64,000 nt of DNA, from positions 487,456 to 551,455 of the forward strand of contig JBAJFG010000269.1 in the NCBI GenBank assembly GCA_037903475.1. Direction: 5' to 3'. Position numbers and translations under genes: made by a program. The notes beneath the pieces are model-generated. The model made no database searches, was not told the DNA's origin, and saw only the letters and a list, made by a program, of their open reading frames with translations. Origin of the DNA: Ancylostoma caninum. Lineage: Eukaryota > Nematoda > Chromadorea > Rhabditida > Ancylostomatidae. Of the stretch, positions 1 to 13,200 are shown piece by piece (the first letter of the stretch is position 1; each line of letters starts with the position of its first letter).

Positions 1-1035
1 AAGGTGACCATTATTTCACGCCTAATATTACGGTGATACCAATGTCCTTGATGAAGATTTATCACTCTGTTTGATATTCAAGATGTATTACAGCAGGTTC
101 TTCCATACCTTTTCTTTTTAGTGACTCCTATCTAACACGAACAGTTTACATAATCGTTCTCCGGTCTGTAAATGCAGACCTTGCTCATGAACAGGGAATT
201 TCATGTGTTCAGTACGTTCGCATGTGCTGTGACTTTGCGTTTTTTTCGACGGTGTTCGCTCCGTGTCTGCCACACCAGCTGTGTCACGCGCTCGTACCAT
301 CCTTGAACTTTATGGGCTGTGTCTGTTTGCAGCACTTTGATACTGTCTTTGCCTAGGAAAACTCGTTACGAAGTTTTATTTCCTGCAATAATTTGTATTT
401 GACTTTGCCTTTACACTTCTATCTTGCTTCTGGCGCTTTCTATTCGTAAAAAATCCTCTATTTTTTGGAAGCTAACCAACACAAAGATAGCAGCTACGTA
501 AGCATTTCACCGAAGTGCATGAGAACGTCATCTAGTCCCACTAGCTAATTGCCTCCTTTCAGCTGCTGCCACCAAACCTGCCCGCACGCAACCCATTATA
601 GTCATTTCCCAGAGAAATTTCTCGAATACAAGGATGGTGAAAACTCCAGATGATTTCATTTTCTGCTCGTGTCCTTCGCAAAAAAACCTCTATTGTCTTC
701 TGATGGATTACCCTTGCGATTTCCTGAAATCGTTCATTTCTTCTAAAAATTGTTCAACGTTCTCCAGTGTTCATTGTTGTCGTTGCCTGTCTTGAAATGT
801 TGTTCTTACTGAAGGTGACCATCAACAACCTTCTCGAGCTAAAGTTCTATAAAATTTCCTCGTTTTTTTTGCACATGAGCTATGGATTTTCTGGAATTCT
901 CCACCGCCTGCGTGCCCGCTGGCCCTCAAAGAATCCTCCGTAGTTGGCAGATTTCGAGCAAGTTTCACTTTCAATATCTAGACCTTGTGGTGCAATTACG
1001 GACGGAAACGGATAGGCGCGAAATCGTAGTAAATG
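1..1035. other. Intergenic, nothing recognised
   Basis: The open frames here are short, overlap on both strands and lack recognisable motifs or convincing exon borders. I see AT-rich spacer only. Confidence 0.5.
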
Positions 1036-1223
1036 GCATCAGTTACTCAGACAGAATGTCGGAAGGACCGCAGTAGAATAGATTTGTGTGGGGAACGATT
1101 CGGAAGGACCGCATCAGCTACTCGGAAGAAATGTAGCAGGAAACCGGAAGGACCGCAGGTCATCTGCCGGTTCTTCCTGTTTTCTACTGCGTCCTTCCAA
1201 AAAATTGTCTGAGTATATGCAGT
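1036..1223. repeat. Palindromic element with GGAAGGACCGCA motif
   Basis: The outer arms, 1036-1078 and 1181-1223, are imperfect reverse complements. Both carry a CTCAGACA / TGTCTGAG core followed by the GGAAGGACCGCAGTAGAA motif or its complement. The motif GGAAGGACCGCA recurs near 1061, 1093 and 1145, and a second short hairpin lies at the centre (about 1140-1180). No coding potential is seen. This is most likely a small non-autonomous DNA element. Confidence 0.6.
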
Positions 1224-1304
1224 GATTTTCTGCGCATAAGTGTATTGTCCAATATCATAAATTTATTATGTGAAAAAGTAGAATTCCGGTATTTTAGAGA
1301 TTAC

Positions 1305-1515
1305 TTCATAGAATAAATAAAATTTCTGCATCAGTTTATTTTTAAGTTTTTATTTCTGTCAATTTTTAAAAAAACAATTATTGGTTATTTAATCTTTGAG
1401 TTAATGTTTTCATTACCTTTATATTCCGTTCGGCCCTCCAACCAAAAAAAAACGGAGACCCCACCCCTACCCCCTCCCCCCCCCTCTTCCGCCCACTTTC
1501 TGCGTGCGGCACTGC
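1305..1515 (-). repeat. Dispersed repeat family B, copy 1
   Basis: Read on the minus strand, a G-rich head (GCAGAAAGTGGGCGG followed by a long G run) leads into GGGGTCTCCG. A long AT-rich tail follows, ending around ACTTAAAAATAAACTGATGC. The same order of head, GTCTCCG box and AT-rich tail recurs near 31.3 kb, 40.3 kb and 47.0 kb. This resembles a SINE-like or other non-autonomous element, but no diagnostic ends were found. Confidence 0.6.
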
Positions 1516-2033
1516 CAGGGAGCTATGGCAGCTGATATACTTCACGTGAATAACGCCATTGTGCATAACCCTACGTCATCGATCTTGATACCTATCGATT
1601 TTTTGTAGAGCATCGACCGGCGTTGCTGCTGCGTGGGCTATCGTTGATCGATACCTCTCAAAATCGAAGTCGCTTGAGCGGTAGTGAGCCAAGGTGTCAT
1701 GCTTTGCGTGGAGTATAGCGGCAACCTATTGCCGACTCCGAAAGCGCGATGGGTGCAAATACGGAATCAACGGTTTATTCGAGGCGTAATCCTATTCCTT
1801 GTTGTTATCACGTTGCACCTATGACAGACCCACGAATTTTCTCTTGAAGTCTTAGATTTGGACCGCCCCAATACTTGTCAATTTTTTAGTCGGCGTATTG
1901 CCGTTTGCGGTCAAATTCGATGCGATGAAGAGTCCAACTCCCACAATTGCGCTTACAGTAGAGCACCAGTTCTGCAGCTGCACCAAACAGATGCAGTGAC
2001 CACAAGCTTTAAACTTGGCTATAAACACATGGA

Positions 2034-2280
2034 CAGTGGACTTCAACGGCGGTGGCCCATCCGCGGCCTCGAGAAGGACGCAACGCGACCGCGCCGCGCG
2101 CGCCGGGATCGGTGTCGTCTGCCGGAACACTATTTTTGGTAGAAAATCCTTAAAATCGGGTAGAAGAGCTGCTAGAAGTAACATAAGAACAGCAGAAAAC
2201 ATCGTTTACAAGGCGCGCTGCGCGGTTGCGCGGCGTACTTCTCGAGGCCGCTGATGGGCCATCACCATTGACTTCCACTG
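2034..2280. mobile_element. MITE family A, copy 1 (247 bp)
   Basis: The ends are CAGTGGACTTCAACGGCGGT and its near reverse complement ending CCACTG, and the terminal inverted repeats exceed 40 bp. The interior is GC-rich (GACGCAACGCGACCGCGCC). It is homologous to 36392-36663 and 40595-40864. The right flank is TA but the left flank is GA, so the TA duplication is degraded in this copy. CAGT termini plus TA targets are typical of Tc1/mariner-mobilised MITEs. Open frames crossing it are not genes. Confidence 0.85.
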
Positions 2281-3595
2281 TATGCTTTTTTGATTCTTTG
2301 GGAACTCAGCGACTACTCAGAATTTAAGGCGAAACCTTCCCGAACCTTCCTGTTTTTCTCAGTTTCTTCCATGAATTGCCCCAATTCCAACTTCTCTCGC
2401 CTACCGTTTGACTTTCCGACATCCTCCGGTAATCCTCACAAAACATAGCTCAACCAGCATAGCGTTGCACCGCTCTAATCTCCACTCGTCCCACTTTTGC
2501 CGTAGAGGCCACAAAAAACCGCTGACCGTAACCCATTTAATTCGAAACCATCAGCGACGATCCATTTAGCAGAAGCGCAGATGTCCATGTAGCTGCAGCT
2601 TTCGACGTGCTGCGATGTGAAAGCTGTCCTCGCCCCGAACTCTCCCATGCACTGGCGCTCCTCTCGATGAACAACCAGTCACTGCGATCAATTCGCATCC
2701 CACTCGCGTTCAAGCGCGGCGACCTTTCGGCTAAACGTCATCGCCACGAACCTGTCGTCCCACAAACACTTCTTCTGTTGCCCTATTCACTATGTATATA
2801 CGTTGAGAAGATGTTTGTGAGAAGCATCGTTTTGGCGACCACACCTTGCGTTTCTCGAGTCGGCTCCCTTTTGCATTCGATTGCCTGTCTCGTTCTGGGA
2901 TTCCATGTATGGTTGCTGGTAGAGAAACATCTCTTGGTATGCTGATACCCTTGTACATTTACATTTACAATAGTGCAATAAGCTCTTACGCTTACTCAGG
3001 GGCTTTCTTGCAGTCTGCAATGGACGACGAATTCAAAAAAAAGACCGCGTTTTGCCAGATTTTTTCTCTTTTTGGGTTAGGATGTTCTGCGGAAGCTTCC
3101 CATTTGTTTGCGCTTCTCCTGCACTCATCAATTAGATACACATATAGCTAAACAATTTTTTTTACAATTTACAGCTGTTCCGCACCACAAAATGAAAGTT
3201 CAGTCCGGTGGGAGGGCAGTACTATCGTAATTTCCAAGCATAATGGGTCAAGACCACCTTCTCTGAACTCAGAAATTGCACTGGTTTCTATGTACATAGC
3301 GTTCGATAGACCCTGGTCACTTGGTCATCTCCAATATATGCGCAAACTACAATTTATCCCGCGCCCGAAATTACGGTAAGAGCGACTGCTAGTCGGACTG
3401 TTCATTTTGTTTCATTTCGTTCTTTTTATTTTGCACTACAATGTGAAGAGTTTAGTCTTACGAGAGGGCAGCATTTTAGTTTTTCTTCCTTTTAATAGTA
3501 TCCCATAGCATTTTTACTTCACTTTCTTTTCTTATTATTTTTTCTTCAGTACTACTACTTCTACTTTTTACGGTTTTTTTTGACATAATTGTCTG
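2281..3595. other. Intergenic, no supported gene
   Basis: Overlapping open frames of 75-112 codons occur on both strands between about 2600 and 3150. They show no family motif, no consistent splice borders and no codon pattern I can defend. I leave the stretch unannotated. Confidence 0.4.
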
Positions 3596-4465
3596 TTTCA
3601 TCAGGAACGAGTTGGATAGGGATTATAGAAAGGACAATTTGAAGCGTATATAGTCTGTCCGAAACGACGAGTCCGCCCACGCACGCGGGGATCCAGAGGC
3701 GGCGCGGCTGGGACGGGTGCTGTTGGCTGCCACGTCGTCCAAGTAGAGACTATTTCTACATATTTAATTCGGCTCTTTGGCAAACGCCAAGACTGGCAGC
3801 GCTCATCGCTGGGCCCATCTACTCAGGAACGCTATGTTCCTTCGAACACTGCGGTGGGGAAGAGTTTGGAATAGATAGCTGGTTCGGATGAACACATTTC
3901 CGTCGTCTTCCACTGCTCCATTATTCTGTCAGTGTTCTATTCCTGTCTTTATCGCGTTGTGGGCATCCCGACTAAGTACCAGACTAAACTCGAGCATACT
4001 AAAATCTACAATCTGTGCTGGAAATCCTTGAACAAATTAGCAAATGCAAACGCATGGCACCAAGTCGGAATGCCCACAGTGCGATAAAGACAGGAGTAGA
4101 ACACTGACAGAGTAATACAGCACTGGTAGGGGACGGAAAGTTGCTCAACGGTACCAGCAACCTATTCCAAACTCTTCCCCAACACAGTGTTCGAAAGACC
4201 GCAGCGTTCCTGAGTAGATGGGTCCAGCGATGAGCGGTGCCAGTCTTGGCATTTGCCAAGGAGCCGAATTGAATATGTAGAAATAGTCTCTACTCGTCGT
4301 CCACGTCACAGCCGAATCATTGGTCGATGCCATGAAGATAACGATGAAACGTGATACGCAGATCAGGGATGATGACGTGGAGCGCTGGCAAACGTGGCAG
4401 TTTCTCGATCCCCGCGTGCGTGGGCGGACTTGTCGTTTCGGACAGACTATAGATTTCTGATGAAA
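3596..4465. mobile_element. 870-bp fold-back element
   Basis: The left end TTTCATCAG and right end CTGATGAAA are exact complements. Inward, the arms of roughly 380 bp (3596 to about 3976) and 415 bp (about 4050 to 4465) stay complementary. Examples are CCCACGCACGCGGGGATC against GATCCCCGCGTGCGTGGG, and GGGCCCATCTACTCAGGAAC against GTTCCTGAGTAGATGGGTCC. The right arm has extra sequence near 4310-4405. The central loop is about 70 bp. No transposase frame is present, so this is a non-autonomous palindromic transposon. I could not define a target-site duplication. Confidence 0.8.
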
Positions 4466-5123
4466 AAAAGGAACATGGTTGCTTGCCGTTTAGTGCGGAA
4501 TTTGCGACCCAACGCGCAAATACTCGACTCTAATTGTTCTTGAAAATGCTTAGTTACGTTACTTTGCTGCGTATTTTCCCTCCTTACTTCTTTAAATTTA
4601 TTAACCAGGCTTTTCACTAATTAGACATCAATTCAACTGCAATATGACTCTGTTCCAAAAACAATAAAAAGCAATAAACGATGAGAAGGCTTTCATGAGA
4701 GCACTTCCAATGTTCAAAGTACGCAACTGCACTTCCCGCGCATTTCACGCCTAAAACTAACTTTTTGCGGTATCTCAAGTGTTTTGTTGTGTAATCTTGT
4801 GAATACTGCTTCCATTATGGCAGCTGTTGTTTTCGCGCATTTCTAAAACTTCTTCGTTACTTTTTAGGTTCTTACATAATCCCCTTTCAATTTACTGTGG
4901 TAGAATCCCTAAGTATTTTTTTTCTAAAATCAATCGTTTCCAAATTATCATGAAGCAAAAATTTCCATCGTGCTTTTGTTTGCTCAAGTTGTTGAAGATG
5001 TATTGTGTCTTTGCATCTCGAGATTTTCTCCCGAATGTTTTGTCTTTACAACGATCCCTTGTTCCGTCGCCATCTCTACCTTCATTTCAAATTCATTTGT
5101 TTATCCACTCACCTGAATTATTG

Positions 5124-5126
5124 CAG
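5124..5126 (+). other. Splice acceptor before fcho-1 start codon
   Basis: The tract TGAATTATTGCAG ends 39 nt before the proposed ATG at 5166 and fits either an SL trans-splice site or the acceptor of an upstream 5' UTR intron. The sequence between contains one short unrelated ATG that stops at once. Which of the two it is cannot be told from sequence. Confidence 0.45.
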
Positions 5127-5165
5127 GTTTTCTATGGTTTAGTTTCCAAGCTGCGATACTCAACT

Positions 5166-8100
5166 ATGGCTGCTGCTGACACAGCCGAACTTGATTATGG
5201 ACACCACTTTTGGGTTGGTTTACTTGTTCTTCCATTTCCATTACCACTCAGACTTCCTTACAACCTTTCAAGTATTAGTTTTGCACCATTATTGATACAG
5301 TCGAGTGAACCTTGTTCAGGGTGAAAAGCACCTAGGTTTTCATGTACTCTATGAGAACATGAAACATGGTGAAGAAACGGTGAACGAGATTGGACAGTTT
5401 ATCAAGGAGCGTTTGGCGATGGAGGAGGAGTATGGGAAGATGTTCACAAAGAGTATCAATCGGGTTGGTGACAGCTCCTAGTAATGACTTCATTTTTACC
5501 ATTTAAAATTATTTGTTGATGTACTGCTACGATTCTATATCATATGGGAATATTTTCACTCAAATCGATTGGATTAGCGACATCCTGATCGGTTACTGAC
5601 AACTCTCCTTTCTATAAGTGCATTATCGGGTCATAGTTGGTTCAATGATCAATCCACTGATGAGTAAAAATTGGGGGTTTTAGAATCGAAGCGCTTGTAA
5701 GAGTGGAATCAAACTTAACTGAAACATGTAATTACGTCGCCACGTTTAATCCTTCCCGATTGCTTCATTTGACGATCCCGTTTTGGAGGTAGCACCATCT
5801 TTTCCCAATATGTTGATTAATATGGGTTGTAAGGGAGAGGGGAGGGGTAGAAATTCGTAGCCAGGCGGATGGGGAAGGAAGATTACGGATATTTTTGTTG
5901 GTGAAGAGGGAGATCAGGAACGGGGATTTTTCACCATTAATACGCTTGACCCTGAGGATGAGCGTCATCAGAATATAGTCTTAGTGTACTTAACTGTTAA
6001 ATGCTGCTTAGCGTTGCTGCTGTGAGGCATGCGAAGCTTGGCGAGACCTGCTTCTTCGTTTTACATTCTTCGTTTGGATGTCACTGCGCTTCTTGGTCCG
6101 TAATGATTTAGAGCCATTGCGTCGTGTAACATTTAATTTGACACAGACTGTATCTGTTGATGGCGTAACAAAAATTGACCATTAACTAGAGAGTTGAAAT
6201 ATTAGCATCTATCGCGGATAGGTTGTGGTAGAGACGTTTATTGAAGTAGAATATCACATTAGCGCATGAAATTAATTCCACTCTACCTATATATGTACCT
6301 GAGTGCAGTGTACATGTTTCTGTAAACGGCAAGCGTCGCTGCACCACCATTAGAAGGGGACTGTGCAGCATCACTTGTAAGCCCATATTGATACGCGTTA
6401 ACCACCCTTGCCGGTGATGCAACATTTATTGTCCGTCACCATATAGGATACACAACTAGTCATTACGAAGCTTGACAGGGGTAGCAATCCATTCTGCAAC
6501 TCACTTCAGCGAAAGTGATTCAGAACGCCAGATATACTCGGACCTGCTAGTCTCTGGCTTTGTTGAAGCGTGTTGGGGCTTCGTAGCGCGGGTGTGCTAG
6601 GCACTGACCACACCGATCCGACATTCTTGGTAGTCGACAGTTCTTTTATTGTGACGGGGCACCGCTGAAGCGATGCAGCTGCCATGGCTAGCGAAGCAAC
6701 TGAAATATAAAACGAGATATCTAATTTCCGAAAAGGAAAAACCTGCCTTCATATTGTGTCTTCCTTTAGGGCGTAAGGCTGTTTACTCAGTGGAAAAAAG
6801 ACGATAGGAGCAGCCGTAATGATTAAAGATTTAGTTGTCGTTAGAATACAAGCTATATGCTATTTTCCATTCACTGAAGTCTTCCCGGGAGCTATCTTTT
6901 AATCCTCCTTTCGATTAATCTCGTGTGTTGATGAGATGAGCAGTATCTGTTTTGCGAAGATCCGTAAGTGCTCTATCAGCATTATTTTACAACGACACGC
7001 AATGCCGTGTTCGCTCAGCTGTCTCGATCGCGTTAGGATTCTTGTTCTTGTTGCAAATGTGCTTATTTGTTACAATGGATTGCATTTCTAGGAAAATTCG
7101 AGCTCACCTGCACATAAAATGTGTAACAATCGTTATTCCAAAGGTGTTTAGGTAACGTCATTCGTCACCAATGGCTCAAGACTGGAAACTGGTTGGACGC
7201 TCGCGAAAGGGACTATAGAACTGCTGGCTGAGATTCACATTATGTTGGTGAAAAACCTTCAGGTAAGTGGTAATCGTTCTCTGTTGTGCCGATAAGAGAA
7301 ATGTTTATTAAGGACCTAGCGAAAGAAGTCACAAAATACAAGGAGGATCTGATAAAGGCACGAAAAGAAGCGAAACAACAGGACATAATTGATGCTGTTA
7401 ACCTCATGCAGACAACCACCACATGCTTACAGAAGGTGCGTTCCTAATTATTCTGCAACTTTATTGGACAGCCTACTCAAAAAGGCTTCGCGGAGTTATG
7501 AAGTCCTCCATTTCTCTCGAAAAGATTCTATTTCAATTGTGTGATTTGCTTCTGCCACACCAGGTTGTTACGGTGGAACTTTATTGACCTTACGTTTCAA
7601 CGTAACCGTCGTCGTCAGAGGTCTGAAAGTGGCCCCAGTTGTTCAATCTGTATTCTAGACGGTCAAACGCCTCATCGTACCTCGCCAGTTCTCGGCCTTG
7701 TCTAAGGCAAGATACGACAAGAGCGCCCAGGATCGAGGTCCGACCCACCGGTTGTTCCACCTTCTGCGGAAGAAGTCCGCACAGCTAACCCGTGATCGTT
7801 ATGACGGACGAGTGGTTCTTGCTCGACGTCCGGATCTTATTCGATCTACAGATAGCTCACATAACGATATTAAAGGAAGCAAATCACTCGTTAAGGAGAG
7901 ACATTCATTTTTGTTATTCATTCCTGGATTCTTGGTCAGAATCCAGGCTGCCTCAAGTGCTTTCCTTGCGGAAATCTCACTCTCATAGGTCAGTATCGCG
8001 CATTTGACATTAAAGTCCTTGCCATCATGTGCCTCAATCTTATGGCGGCCTAACGGTGACGTCACATTTCCTCTTTTCTTTGCTGACATATGCTCCTGAT

Positions 8101-10255
8101 GATTCTATTTCAGTCCAAAGAGACGTATTTTGCCCGTTGTGCTGAGCTGGAGAAATTGAAGAGGGAAGCAAATGTCAATCCGAAAGAAGTCTCAAAGGTG
8201 GGATGTGACCTTGTCCTCATTCTTCTTCTTTCTCATTTTAATTCGATTACATTTTCAATGTAGTTTTTTTCACTGTTGTCACACATTTCCATTGTTAACG
8301 AAATAATACAGGTAACGGCTGAAGTATATCTAAACAACATGCCTTTTGAATGCGCATCTATCGTCTCGCCAACTTTTATTCCATCAATTGTTCTTCAGAT
8401 GGAGTCGAAAATGTCAAAATCTAAAGAAGAGTATCGCGCCTATGTTGATAAGTACGAGACGGTACGTGTGGACTTTGAGGAGAAGATGGAAAAAGCGTGC
8501 AAAATGTTCCAGTCACATGACAGGTACTGGTTCTTTTTTTTGGTTTAATTTACTGTCTACTTTTATGTGTTCCGCCACATCGAAACGTCATTCCCGTATT
8601 TTTACGAGCAAGAGACATGAAATACAAATGATTTGTAGGTCACATTTCGCTGCATTACAACAGTTTCTTCTAATGTACGCAACACACCATCAAGAAGCGA
8701 TCATTGCTGCACAGCAGGTAACAATTTGAGACCATTTAGGTCTTGTCGTACCTGCCATGGGTTAAGTTGCTACTGTTATGCTTAGTTCGGGCTTTTTTGT
8801 CTATCTTTAGTGTAATACCTAGTGCCACTTTTCATGATGATTATATGTCACTGTTGCTTTTTGTTAGAGCTTCTTTTGACGATTTATAGTGCTAGAAGTA
8901 TGCAATTCTGAAAGATTTGCAAGTTAATTTGCTCTGCAGGTATCTGGTCAGTTCCGCGAATCACTGCAACAGCTCAGTGTTGACGAAATAATGGCGAAAT
9001 TCGTGCGGGAGAGGTCCACCGGGATGGAAAGACCGCGTAGGAAAGATTTTTGCAACTTTCTTTTTCACCTTTCGGCTCAGGGTTCTCATTTCACTGTATC
9101 CTATAGCACCTTCATTCAAGATTGTTTCCAGAGCCTGCTGTTTTCGAGGAGCCGTCGGATTCATCGGGGATATCAGAAGATGACACTCAGCGACAAAGCG
9201 GTTCCGTGCCATCCTCGAGTTGCTCCTCCGGCGTAGTGCCGTCGAATCCGCCTCCACCTGTTCCCACCGCTGACGGACTGTTGTCACTGGACCCAATTGA
9301 TGCTTGGAACGAAAACAGGGAAATACGTGTATGTTCATTCAATTGGACTTCTTTTCATGCTTCATCCACTGCTTATCCAAATCCCTTCGGCATTCTTTTT
9401 CTATTGCTGCGCTGCCACTTCGCTAACCAAGTATGATGGAAAGTTCCGCAGAGCTGTCGAGGAATTTCCATCTTGGATTCCAGCGTCATTCCAACTATGG
9501 TTTGCCATTGTTGCTTGTGATGCATTCACAGTGCTTTATTTACTTTTGTTTCGTTGTGTGGAAGCTGCTCAAGTTCAGGGAATGAACAAATTCCGTCTTG
9601 GAAGAGATCCTAGTCCTCGGTTTTGTCCCATTGTTGTTCTAACTTCGAAATCGCTAGCGACAAAATGTTTGGTCACATGTGATTTCGTCGACAGTGTGTC
9701 TTTTTTATTCGTTGGGATCTCGTCAAGCCCATTCCCCTCTGGGAAATGTTTATTGTTGCACATAAACTCCTTGTGACCAGAGGTTCTCTTGCAGAACTGC
9801 ACTCTTGTGAATTGCTGAGAAGTGACATGTTCGCCTTTTGCACGCTATTCTAGCTTGCTCTCGTTGCACATGCATGTGAAGCCGTTTTATTTCGAACTTC
9901 TTTTCTTTGCTCTCTCGTTTTATTGAACCTAATGGAATTAAATTCTCGGGGTAATTTCTACCTCTCTTCTTTTAAACATCTATTGCTCAACTCACGAAAG
10001 CTTAATTTCATGTGCTCCATTGTTTTTTCTTCTGTTTTCATTTCCTTCATCTGGCACTTTTTTAGGTGCAGCCGTCACCGACAGCTTCTCACAGCAGTGA
10101 CTCTACAGCTGGAGGTGCTCAAGCACTACCAGCGTTTTCAGCGTCAGTTGGAGGCACAGGAACAACTGGTCGACAGAAACTATCCCTGTTTCTCCCTAAA
10201 AGAAAGAAAACGATGTCACAGAGTAGTGGCACCGAGGAACATGAAAATACAGGAG
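5166..10255 (+). CDS. fcho-1: FCHO-type endocytic adaptor, F-BAR half
   Basis: FCHO proteins bend the plasma membrane and start clathrin-coated pits through an N-terminal F-BAR dimer. Exons: 5166-5213, 5320-5463, 7152-7262, 7313-7435, 8114-8197, 8399-8523, 8639-8717, 8940-9036, 9132-9328 and 10066-10255. All borders are GT-AG and all phases join, giving about 399 residues. Residues 1-268 read as an FCHO F-BAR: an FWGEK start, YENMKHGEETVNEIGQFIKE, then alpha-helical segments rich in K and E, and a closing ERSTGMERP motif like the ERPG end of the vertebrate domain. Residues from 270 are a Ser/Pro-rich linker with PPPPVP and a basic LSLFLPKRKK patch. The ATG at 5166 is chosen because the F-BAR begins about 15 residues later. 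Exon 10 ends in phase 1, and reading through its donor reaches a stop at 10327-10329, which could give an F-BAR-only product. The family call is firm; the junction to the 3' half is not. Confidence 0.88.
7560..8090 (-). mobile_element. 3' remnant of Penelope-like retroelement (GIY-YIG tail)
   Basis: On the minus strand, 8089-7799 encodes a peptide with GRHKIEAHDGKDFNVKCAIL, then ARKALEA, KNP and MNNKNECLSLTSD. This is the pattern I know from the C-terminal GIY-YIG nuclease region of Penelope-like elements in nematodes and flatworms. Further downstream on the same strand (about 7620-7565), GACGACGACGGTTACGTTGA encodes DDDGYVE, followed by AATAAAG, as at the 3' ends of such elements. The reading frame is broken between the two parts and no reverse transcriptase is present. 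It lies antisense in the intron between fcho-1 exons 4 and 5. Confidence 0.65.
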
Positions 10256-13200
10256 GTCAGTGGATGTTGAGGATGTTGGAAACTTCTTTGGGCTTGTCAG
10301 AGTTTTTTAATAGTTTTTATGGAGGTTAATTTCAACGAGTCTCATTATCTTAAAAGTAATGCTGGGAAAATGAGTTCTATGGAAGGATTTCAAGCGGGTC
10401 ATGACAAATCTTATGAAATTCATTATTTTTCTCGACATTTCATTTCTTTACTCTGTTTTTAATGTGATATGCATGGACTTCTTTTCTTTTTCTTTTTCAA
10501 TTTTTGAATTATTTAACACATGTGCAAGATGATGGATACAATTGTGCAAACCCATTTGCATGCATGGAATGTCTCTGCCTTTTTTTACATTTTCGCCTTG
10601 GATACTGCAGTGCGTGACATTCTCATGCGCATAGAGCATTAACGCCTGTGAAATTCCGCATTTAAATTGTATTTGTCATGAAAACATCATGAACTCAACG
10701 CCATTCGTTGTGGTTTGATTTTTCTTGATCGTCTAACTTTGCTATTAGTGTTATGGACTGGAACTGGTTTTGTTCTCTCCATCTCTTTTGAAGGCAGCAC
10801 TCACGGAACTTTTTGGGTTGAAGATATCGCGGTATATTGGGGTTTTTAGGGTACGATGAACTCATTGGCAACGATGAAGTAGCGTGAAACACGCGAGAAA
10901 CACAGGAAATAATGGCGTTATTCCTTGTGCGCCCACACCGTGGACGAGTGTTCCGTGATGAGTCCCACCACGAAGCCCTGCAAATGGTACACATTCCATA
11001 AACCGCTGAACGACATGCGCACACCCTGTCAACGGCGTTAGCTGGTGCGACGAAACCTTAATGTCCAGAATGGCAGTATCATCACGGGTAGCCATCCACG
11101 GTGTTTAACTTACTGTTGCGATTGTCCAGCGGCCCGCTACATGGTAAGCGACTTATTTTAAAAGTGAGGATTTCCGTGAGTGTTGCCTTTATGGATCCAA
11201 ATATTGTAGAATGGGGACAAAATTTGTTTCTATTGATCAAAGTTAGCTCAGGAATATCGAGTAGTAGCCCCTCAGAAGTTCTTTTTCACTGGTTTCCATG
11301 AATGAAATCCAATGAATCACTTTTTTTTGCTGTATCTCGACATAATTAACTAACAAGGCAATGTTTTACCGAGGGAACGTCCTGAGCATTTTGCATGAAT
11401 AATTTCTGTCATCCATGCCAATCTCCAATGTCGTCGAGTGCTGCCCATGACCCAGCCGTCGCTGTCGAAGGCGTCAAAATATTCTTGGGGTACGGTGGAG
11501 AGATCAAATTTACTATGTTTTGTCTCTTACCCTGAGACAAGATACTGACAGGGTAACCAGTTCGTGGCCCTTCTCTAGGTAGAAGAGACCTCTTAAAGTG
11601 CAAGATTTTTGTTTGATTCTCAATGTCCAAAGTTCTATGCAGAAATTCAAGATCAGGTTCCGTTTTGCTTTGATTGCGAGCATCCAATTTCTTTCTGGAC
11701 AGCATCCTGCTTCAACTGCGCTTTCATCGTGTTTGCATCGAACACTTTGCTCAACGTCACTTTTGTTCTACCTAGCAAGCCTCCTGATAACTAAGCTACA
11801 CGGAGCGTAGACTTAGAAGCTTCATCTCGTATTACCCTCTCCCTAATCAGACTTTACGATCAAAGATTTTGCTGCTAAACTTGTGTTGTGGGACACGATT
11901 CTGCTAAATGTGTGGTTGCACTGAATTGCGAGGTAGGATGGTTTTCTGCTCGAACCTGTTCTCACTTGAGTTTCCGGAGGGGTGGGGGAAATTCAGAGAA
12001 CTGCTGTTCTATTGCGTTGTACACTCTTAACTCTGTGTCTTTTCATCATTTTTGTGCCCAAAAATTTCATTTCTGAGCAAACTGCAGGCCAGTTGATTTG
12101 CTACATACTAGTTACGACTACTGTTATAAGCAGCTTTTTGGACATCTGCAACGAATACGAGCAATCTCTCGATCGAAGATTCCTATCTATCCAGTTGCAT
12201 CTTCCACTTTTTGTTCAAATTCCTTCTCCGATATTGATCTGAGCAGTGACGTTTTGTCGTTTTCTAACTGTAAATAGTGTGCTAGCTGGTTATCTAACTT
12301 TCTCCTACGAAATTTTAGTGTTAGATCGTCATTCGTTTCCGTGTAAAATGTGACTCTTCATGTTTCGTGGAGGAAATGTCAATAGGCGGCCGAGAGGAGG
12401 GGGGATGGTTGTTTAGAATGAAATTCTTTTGGCTTCCTTTTATGTATTTATTTATCCTTATATACATCTCTGTAATATTTTATAGGCTCTTTTTCTGAAG
12501 CACTTGCTCATTTTGCTTCAATTTTGTCACACTTCCTCCTCTGAAGACCTTAGCGCCTATTCATTTTTTCTTTCGGTGCATGACTACTAATCCTCTTATG
12601 CGTTCCCTTTTTTGACGTTGTTTTTCGTGCATATTTATTGCGTCAATATAAAAACGCGTGGATTGTTTTGGAATTTCTACCGAACTTCGACTCCTTTCGC
12701 CGTGTTGGCATTATGCCAGCGAACATTGCGTTGCTACAACTTCTTGAGACTTACAATTAGCAATAGCTTCGCAGCGCAGCTGCATGCGTAGTGTTAAATT
12801 TTGCAAGCCTTTGCGGGTGGGAATTAACTTTTGTGATGCCTGATCTGAAGCCAGCAGATTGGAAAAGTGTTGAGTAATTTTCTGTGCTGCTGATGGTTCA
12901 CCTGTCTCCTCACCTTATTCTGTTAATCTCAGCATAATAATGCGTTTTGTTTACGACAAGATATCCCATTTTTCAGTCTCGCTCATGTGATGACGCACTA
13001 ATCCTGCTTTTCTATATATTTATAACCTATAGAAATCTCCATTAATTCATTCCTTTGTCGCAGTGGCATCTGTCGGGATCTGAGTTTAGTGACTGCGATG
13101 TTTTCCACATCGAAAGCTGTGGCGAAGGCGGACGAATCTCTGCATGAGAATTCTTTTATAATGACTCACTTAAGGTTGTTTTTGTCATCTTTCGGGGTAG

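Noticed and set aside
8346..8729. 127-codon plus-strand frame
   Set aside because: It overlaps true fcho-1 exons 6 and 7 in another register; the coding frame is the one matching the F-BAR.
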